From: Aphanothece hegewaldii CCALA 016
GTDB taxonomy: Bacteria > Cyanobacteriota > Cyanobacteriia > Cyanobacteriales > Microcystaceae
Length of the DNA stretch: 36,698 bases
NCBI RefSeq assembly: GCF_003007785.1
Contig: NZ_PXOH01000041.1
Location: forward strand, 1 to 36,698
Reading direction: 5' to 3'
Program-made: the position numbers and the translations under genes
Part shown: one piece after another, positions 31,743 to 36,698 of the stretch
How the letters are laid out: every line of letters starts with the position of its first letter
How positions within the stretch are numbered: position 1 is the first letter of the stretch
Notes under the pieces: model-generated
Told to the model about the DNA's origin: nothing
Database searches by the model: none
What the model saw: only the letters and a program-made list of their open reading frames with translations

Positions 31743-32726
31743 ATGGCTAAACGAAACATCAGATATTCCGTAGGCTTTGACGGTAAAGAGTTACAAGGCT
31801 ATTTCATGATTTCTAACAAAGATGCCGCCACAGCGATTTTGAACAGGTTAACTGGCTCTCAACTCAGACTGTGGCTTTATTTGATGATGGTTGATTCCTT
31901 TGCCGATCAAGCTAACGATGGGGAAAAAATTTACCATACTATTCCCTCTCCTCAAGAAATCGCTACCAAAATTGGGGCCAGCCCCGAAACAGTTGAAAAA
32001 GATATGAGGAAATTGAAAAAGTTGGGTCTATACGAGTATCGGATTACCGCTTGGCAAGGCCATAATTTATCGGCTGCTAAAGCAAGAGAAGAATCTGAAC
32101 GACTGAAAAATAAAAAAACTACAACAACGTCAACGGCTAAAATAAAGACACTGCAAGCAGTCGGACTAAATAAGCCCCAGGAAAGTTTAAATAATCCTTC
32201 TGAGAGTTTAAATAAGCCCCAAAAAAGTTTAAATAATCTTTCTGAGAGTTTAAATAAGCCGCCAGAAATCGCTGAAAGTATTGAAAATACAGAGGTTTTA
32301 GCCTCGCCTCAGACTATTCAGACTTATTTAGACTTTAAAAAGACTCTCTCAGAAGACGAGCGAGAGAGATTTTTTTATTTTGTAAAACAAGAAGTCAAAA
32401 ACTTCCGTGAACCGATTAAGGATCTTGAAGCATGGTTGGCTAGTAAAAATGCAGCAGGTCAAAATCGTTGGGAGGTGTATTACAAAATGTATCAGCCTTC
32501 TCTCTTGAGTAAAGTTCAAAATGAAGACTCACCATGCCTCAAAAATTCAAACGGATCAAAAACGCCGAAACGCCTTAGTTTACGTGAAGAAATCGAACTA
32601 CAACGACAAGAAGCCTTAGCTTACTACACTTCGTTAAATGAATCAGAGCAACAACAAGAAAAATTGGCAGAAAACGAATTTTTAGAGAAAAATGACTCAA
32701 AATCGGAGGAAAACCCTGATGTCTGA
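31743..32726 (+). CDS. Putative plasmid replication initiator/helicase-loader-type protein
   Basis: The ATG at 31743 is preceded by AGGAGG, so it is preferred over the in-frame TTG at 31701. The 327-residue protein has a winged-helix-like N-terminus (about residues 1-110; LTGSQLRLWLYLMMVDSF, IPSPQEIATKIGASPETVEK, MRKLKKLGLYEYRI). Low-complexity heptads follow (SLNKPQE, SLNNPSE and relatives, about five units), then an acidic helical C-terminus. The N-terminus fits DnaD/RepA-type replication proteins. It overlaps dnaB by eight bases, which supports a replication role. The assignment rests on fold-like features and context, not a clear family match. Confidence 0.6.
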   Translation: MAKRNIRYSVGFDGKELQGYFMISNKDAATAILNRLTGSQLRLWLYLMMVDSFADQANDGEKIYHTIPSPQEIATKIGASPETVEKDMRKLKKLGLYEYRITAWQGHNLSAAKAREESERLKNKKTTTTSTAKIKTLQAVGLNKPQESLNNPSESLNKPQKSLNNLSESLNKPPEIAESIENTEVLASPQTIQTYLDFKKTLSEDERERFFYFVKQEVKNFREPIKDLEAWLASKNAAGQNRWEVYYKMYQPSLLSKVQNEDSPCLKNSNGSKTPKRLSLREEIELQRQEALAYYTSLNESEQQQEKLAENEFLEKNDSKSEENPDV

Positions 32727-34068
32727 CCGTTTACCTCCACAAAACATCGAAGCTGAAGAAGCAATTTTAGGTGGTATCCTTCTTGATCCAAAAGCCTTAG
32801 ATCGCATTGTCAATGAACTTCCCCCCGATGCGTTTTATGTTGAAGCTCACCGCAAGATTTATCGAGCAGCACTTGCCCTTCATCGAATTGGGCAACCCAC
32901 TGATTTGATGACAGTTTCGGCTTATTTAGCTGATTTTGGTGAACTAAACTGGATTGGTGGATTAGGACGACTAGCTCAATTAGTAGATCGTACTGTTTCA
33001 GCCGTGAACATTGATCGCTATGCGGCTTTAGTGATGGAAAAATACCTGCGGCGTGAACTGAGTCGAACAGGGATGCAAATTTATGATTTAGCCCACGATA
33101 CCACAACTGAGCTTAATGCGGTTCTTTACCAATCAGAACAGCAATTATTTCAAGTATCAAATCGAAAACGTTCATCAAAAACACAGCCTAATCTTGAAGT
33201 AGCGATCGCAGCTTACAACGAGCTAGAGAATGATTTTCCCATTTATCCCACTGGAATCTATGATCTCGATGAACTGATTGCAGGATTTGAACCAGGGACG
33301 CTGACAATACTTGCAGGACGACCATCTATGGGTAAATCTTTCTGTGCGATGTTCCTCACTTTACAGATGATCGTCAAGCATGAATTACCTGTTTTGTTTT
33401 TCTCACTGGAGATGACGGCTAAACAACTAGAATATCGTCTGTGGAGTTTGCTGAGTGTTCATCCAGCTTATCGTCATCTTAATTCACTTCCCTTGATGAG
33501 CGATCGCATACGACAACATCGGGCGAATCGGCAAAAGTTATCTCAAGCTGAGATGGATACGATTATTAAGGTTTTGAGAGTAGCAACTGAGTTACCGCTT
33601 TACTTCAACGATGACCGAGGGATTACGGTTAGCGGGATGGCTTCAGAATGCCGTCGTTTGATTAGTGAAGGGAAAAAACTAGGCTTGGTTGTAGTAGATT
33701 ACCTTCAAATGATGGCAGGTGATACTAGAGAAGGCAATCGAAGCTATGAGTTAGGGGATGTCGCCCGTGAACTTTATAAGATGGCGGGAGATCTCAATGT
33801 ACCGATTCTCGCTCTTTCTCAAATTTCAAGGGCTGTAGAAACGAGGAATAATAAACGCCCGACGATGGCTGATTTAAGTCAATCGGGAATCCTTGAGATG
33901 GTTGCTGATAACATCATCATGGCTTATCGAGATGAATACTATAACCCTGATACACCAGAACGAGAGGTACTAGAACTGATTGTCAGCAAAGCCAGACACG
34001 GCAGCACTGGTACGGTGAAATGTCTGTTTGAGCCGTCCTATGGTCTGATTAAAAACATGAGGGGGTGA
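32719..34068 (+). CDS. dnaB: DnaB-type replicative helicase
   Basis: This hexameric 5'-3' helicase opens DNA for replication. The ATG at 32719 follows CGGAGG and gives 449 residues. The N-terminal DnaB domain starts at once (LPPQNIEAEEAILGGILLDP), and the RecA-like domain has Walker A GRPSMGKS (residues 200-207) and Walker B VVVDYLQMM with Asp327. ALSQISRAVETRNNKRPTMA and QSGILEMVADNIIMAYRDEY are the later motifs. No intein is present. Slightly shorter than chromosomal DnaB, it is probably a plasmid copy working with the initiator encoded just upstream. HIP1 octamers occur at 33202 and 33500. Confidence 0.93.
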   Translation: MSDRLPPQNIEAEEAILGGILLDPKALDRIVNELPPDAFYVEAHRKIYRAALALHRIGQPTDLMTVSAYLADFGELNWIGGLGRLAQLVDRTVSAVNIDRYAALVMEKYLRRELSRTGMQIYDLAHDTTTELNAVLYQSEQQLFQVSNRKRSSKTQPNLEVAIAAYNELENDFPIYPTGIYDLDELIAGFEPGTLTILAGRPSMGKSFCAMFLTLQMIVKHELPVLFFSLEMTAKQLEYRLWSLLSVHPAYRHLNSLPLMSDRIRQHRANRQKLSQAEMDTIIKVLRVATELPLYFNDDRGITVSGMASECRRLISEGKKLGLVVVDYLQMMAGDTREGNRSYELGDVARELYKMAGDLNVPILALSQISRAVETRNNKRPTMADLSQSGILEMVADNIIMAYRDEYYNPDTPEREVLELIVSKARHGSTGTVKCLFEPSYGLIKNMRG

Positions 34069-34097
34069 GTATAAATGTAGGCGATGCTAAAAGCACT

Positions 34098-34164
34098 CCG
34101 CAAAAGACCGATTCTGCAAGGCTCTGGGATGCAGTGAATATCTACTAAGAAGATCGGTCTGCGG
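34098..34164. repeat. Imperfect hairpin after dnaB
   Basis: CCGC-AAA-AGACCGAT (34098-34112) pairs with ATCGGTCT-GCGG (34153-34164), with a bulged AAA. The 40-base loop has an inner CTGCA/TGCAG stem. It lies inside the decayed ankyrin-like frame, 30 bases after dnaB. No T-run follows. Confidence 0.5.
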
Positions 34165-34571
34165 CTTATTAAAAGATGTTTATCCCAACAATTTGTGGCT
34201 TGAGGTACAAATACAAACTTCAGGGAAGCCAGTAGATAATGGTTTCAACTGTAACTTTTTAAATAAAGTAGAAAAAGCAACATGGAAACAAAATATTCAT
34301 AGACTTGATTTCGTATTTAAACAAGACAAACCCAGAGACACTGACAATCAATCCCCAGCCTATGTGATTGGTGATATGAAAATATCAGTAAGTGCTGCTT
34401 TAGACAGAGCAAAAAGAGGAAATCAAGGTAAAGAACACAATGGGATGCGATGGTTAACTATGCTAAACTTCATCAGTACATACCTATTGCTGTTTACACA
34501 ACTTTTTATGGGGGAACAGAACCCCGTCTGCTCATTGAAGCTGGTGCTGATGTCAACGTAACAGATAAGTA

Positions 34572-35629
34572 CTTAAGCAAAATTAATTACATATTTAGTG
34601 CCAAAGTCTTTCAAGATTTGCTCGACAGCATTAACCAAACTTGTCCAATCTTGATAAGCATTCACATCTAACCATTGATACTTTATGAATCGCTCCTCGA
34701 ATTTCAATCAAGTTAAGATGAGGAGAATAAGTAGGAAGCCAAAAAACATCTAAATTCTTTTCCTGCCAAGAAGCACATTTATCAACGAGAGCAGCGCTGC
34801 GATGAATGGAAGCATTGTCCATAACGATAACTGTTTTTTGAGTCAAAGTCTCACTAAACTTATCTAGGGTTCGCAATGACAACTTGACTGGTAATTTTCC
34901 CTTCAAAAATATAAGGATATAATTCATTTCTTTTATTCATTAACCCTAACAAGTTTAACCGTTGACCTTGACGACTTTTCAAGGTGAGCGTTGACCCTTT
35001 TTCCTGCCAGGCATAGGGAACGTAAGGAACCAAACTTTCATCCTGTTTCATCAAAATACCTTAAGTCAATTTTTCCTAAAGAATCTAGCTTTTTTAATCG
35101 TTCTAGTTCTTGTTTTTTTTTGTTGATACTCTTCTGGCTCTGGTTCACCCGCTACCCCTTTTTTCAGTCTTCTCCAACTCATTAAAAGTTATTTTAAAAC
35201 TCGTTTAATGGTATTTTTACTGACTTTAATTACCCATTCTTTCTGAATTTTATCTAGGAGTTTTTTTAAGTTTTTTGGCGATTCTTTAGCTCAAGAACAG
35301 ATTTCTTCTTTTTGTTGAGGATTGAAGATTTGTTTTCTTCCTCTACCTGCCTCGTCGTATAAACCCACTAATTTCTTTTCTGACCAGGCTTTGAGCCAGT
35401 TATACATTGTCTTCCGACTAACATCAAAAATTTTCATTAATTGAGCAAAGCTAAACCCTTGAAAGCTTAAGAGAATACAATGCGCTCTTTGTCTAACTTT
35501 ATGATGCTTACTTTGTTTGTAGAGCCTCTCTACCATTTTTATCGTTTCTGGCTTTAGATCGGTAATAAATTTCATTGCTGATGAAAGCTCTTGGGTTAGC
35601 TTTCAGCTTAACTTTTTTCTGAGCTTAAG
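34572..35629 (-). mobile_element. IS630-family element with TA target duplication
   Basis: The element is 1058 bp. It has short inverted ends (CTTAAGC at 34572-34578, GCTTAAG at 35623-35629) flanked by TA at 34570-34571 and 35630-35631, the target used by IS630. Its removal restores the interrupted ankyrin-like frame, which confirms the boundaries. Confidence 0.82.
34573..35575 (-). pseudogene. IS630 transposase, broken by frameshifts
   Basis: The N-terminal helix-turn-helix part (35575-35291; MKFITDLKPETIKMVERLYK, FSFAQLMKIFDVSRKTMYNW) ends in a stop. The middle is readable only in shifting frames (GKIDLRYFDETG, then SLVPYVPYAWQEKG from 35054). The DDE part (34927-34631) has TVIVMDNASIHRS and LPTYSPHLNLIEI. 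After another shift the C-terminus reads YQWLDVNAYQDWTSLVNAVE and KDFGTKYVINFA, stop at 34573. The order and motifs are those of an IS630 transposase. At least three frame changes make it inactive. Confidence 0.85.
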
Positions 35630-35881
35630 TATATAACTTATTTTGCATTACTACTTAACAAGGGTGATACTGTGCTTTCCCTGGCCAAACAGACAGTAAA
35701 TGATGAAATTATTCAACTGTTCAGAAATGCAGGAGCAACAGAAAATTAACTCGTAATAAACGAGATTTAATCTGTCGTTAACTGTTACCGTTTAAATTCA
35801 CTATTTTAAACAAGTCGCACAAACTACAGTCAAAAAATTCACAATACCAGTGCCGTTTCACATAGTCCTCCTGCAAAAATA

Positions 35882-36113
35882 TTATGCAGTCGCGTTTTTT
35901 GAGTGGCAAGAGAGTTCATAATTATAAATACCAGCAATCAGATTAAATCTCAATCCAAATCTTCGTCTTCGATTCCTATACCTTGATGATAGAATTCTGA
36001 ATATTTTCAGACTACGGTGAATATTTTCAATAACAATCCTTTCTCTAGCTAACTGACGATTAAACTGCTTTTTCTCAAAACTTAAGGGTTGATTTCGCTT
36101 TTTTTTATAAGTA
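35882..36113 (-). pseudogene. 3' remnant of an IS5-type transposase
   Basis: Reading leftward from 36113, the frame gives NRQLARERIVIENIHRSLKI, then FRILSSRYRNRRRRFGLRFN and LIAGIYNYEL, stop at 35882-35884. This is the C-terminal end of cyanobacterial IS5-group (DDE_Tnp_4) transposases. The upstream three quarters are missing. The 130 bases before it (35750-35881) hold nothing I can name. Confidence 0.75.
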
Positions 36114-36130
36114 ATTAACCTCAGTTCGGG

Positions 36131-36523
36131 TTAAGTAAAGGTTGGTAAAGCCCACTCTATCTGGAGAGAAGGTTTCTTGGGCTGATGGCAATAAGCAATT
36201 AAACCACATAGGAGGATGACGCAGAAATTGACGGGACTCCAGTGGCGAGAATGTCCAATTTGAGAGATATTTTTGAGTTGGAAGGGTAATCGTCTCGACA
36301 ATTGAGCGTTTACGCGATAAAAGCTCCGAAATGAAGACGCATCAAGCGATTTTTCATGTTCTTTTTCGGCTTGACAAAAAACTCAATTCTAAAATCGTGG
36401 AGTAATTTCTCTGTTAAAACTTGAGAGACGTAGCCAAGGGAGAGCAAACACTTTACCGAATAGAGATTGTAGAAGTTTGGGAACTGGCTGTCGGTCATCG
36501 ACATTGCCAGGAGCGTGTTCTAA
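36131..36523 (-). pseudogene. Internal-to-C-terminal remnant of an IS982 transposase
   Basis: The minus strand reads PGNVDDRQPVPKLLQSLFGK (to about 36450). After a frameshift it reads LGYVSQVLTEKLLHDFRIEF and FVKPKKNMKNRLMRLHF, and after another LKNISQIGHSRHWSPVNFCV and LLCGLIAYCHQPKKPSLQIE, stop at 36131-36133. These are the consecutive C-terminal motifs of IS982 transposases. The N-terminal half is absent. The 5' edge abuts the repeat at 36529. Confidence 0.78.
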
Positions 36524-36528
36524 CTTTC

Positions 36529-36573
36529 ACAAAAAGCCAAGCCTTACGCCGAGCGCATTATAAAGATTTTTGG
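36529..36573. repeat. Half copy of the palindromic element at 16577-16705
   Basis: ACAAAAAGCCAAGCCTT followed by ACGCCGAGCGCATT and ATAAAGATTTTTGG matches both arms of the 16.6-kb element, the longest exact match being 31 bases. The 11-mer GAGCGTGTTCT lies just before it (36511-36521), as its complement does beside the other copy. The remaining bases, 36574-36698, show no gene I can name. Confidence 0.7.
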
Positions 36574-36698
36574 TTGTAGAAAACTTGCCCGCTGCTTTAT
36601 GGTACATAAGAACTTTTTGAAGGCGACCGTAAGATCGAGTGTCGATTTTTCATTCGAGGAGCGCGCTTCTCTTGTTAAAAAAAACAAATTGTAAAGCT

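Larger units (their letters stand above)
34065..35749 (+). pseudogene. Ankyrin-like gene, frameshifted and split by IS630
   Basis: A GTG at 34065 overlaps the dnaB stop (GTGA) and opens a frame that soon breaks. From about 34166 the text LLKDVYPNNLWLEVQIQTSG runs on to about 34440. A +/-1 shift then leads to NYAKLHQYIPIAVYTTFYGG and PRLLIEAGADVNVTDKY, an ankyrin-type unit. The IS630 element (34572-35629) interrupts here. Removing it and one TA copy restores the frame: DKYITYFALLLNKGDTVLSL, then AKQTVNDEIIQLFRNAGATE and Asn, stop at 35747-35749. The 3' end is thus a clear ankyrin repeat; the 5' part is not recognised. Confidence 0.65.

Noticed and set aside
34098..34164. tRNA, attC site or ribozyme in the hairpin after dnaB.
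   Set aside because: No cloverleaf with a T-loop, no GTTRRRY/RYYYAAC pair and no conserved ribozyme core could be found.

Overview
The window looks like accessory DNA, probably plasmid-borne, from a cyanobacterium. It is AT-rich. I counted eleven copies of the HIP1 octamer GCGATCGC, a cyanobacterial signature. Several gene families are ones that group together in cyanobacteria: a CHASE2 protein, a DUF928-like protein, a CHAT protein, a haemagglutinin-type exoprotein and its outer-membrane transporter. A replication-initiator-like gene overlapping a dnaB-type helicase gene, with a long structured leader, favours a plasmid. The species cannot be named from this sequence alone.

Layout. 1-2.3 kb: 3' part of a type I restriction hsdR, followed by a non-coding stretch with a perfect 22-bp hairpin. 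2.85-4.0 kb: small membrane protein, lipoprotein, WGR-like protein. 4.05-5.74 kb: a tyrosine recombinase translationally linked to a RuvC-fold protein that has lost most catalytic residues. 5.74-6.2 kb: dense repeats. 6.36-11.3 kb: a Tn7-like module on the minus strand (TnsA-TnsB fusion, TnsC, TniQ), bracketed by end-like repeats. 11.6-17.1 kb: likely cargo or defence genes: an RHH/GIY-YIG-like protein, a CoiA-like nuclease with two DnaX-like C-terminal repeats, a SIR2 NADase-type protein, and a gene apparently split by a small palindromic element. 17.37-17.52 kb: remnant of an integron-type integrase.

17.7-27.8 kb is a surface/secretion cluster: CHASE2 sensor, DUF928-like protein, TPR-CHAT protein, glycosyltransferase, TpsA exoprotein and convergent TpsB transporter, plus a small gene. 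The CHAT protein keeps the cysteine but has Arg where the catalytic His is expected. 27.9-30.5 kb holds two receiver-like regulators lacking the phospho-acceptor Asp, around an SH3-like protein. 30.5-34.1 kb is the putative replication region: structured leader, a start-stop mini-ORF under an excellent Shine-Dalgarno, a 49-aa leader peptide that contains the ribosome site of the initiator gene, the initiator, and DnaB. From 34.1 kb to the end is an insertion-sequence graveyard: an ankyrin-like gene split by an IS630 element with a clean TA duplication, then IS5 and IS982 remnants.

No CRISPR array, cas gene, tRNA or rRNA was seen. The most unusual items are the Tn7-like module with facing and opposed end repeats, the recombinase/dead-RuvC pair, the pseudo-CHAT secretion cluster, and the leader of the replication operon.
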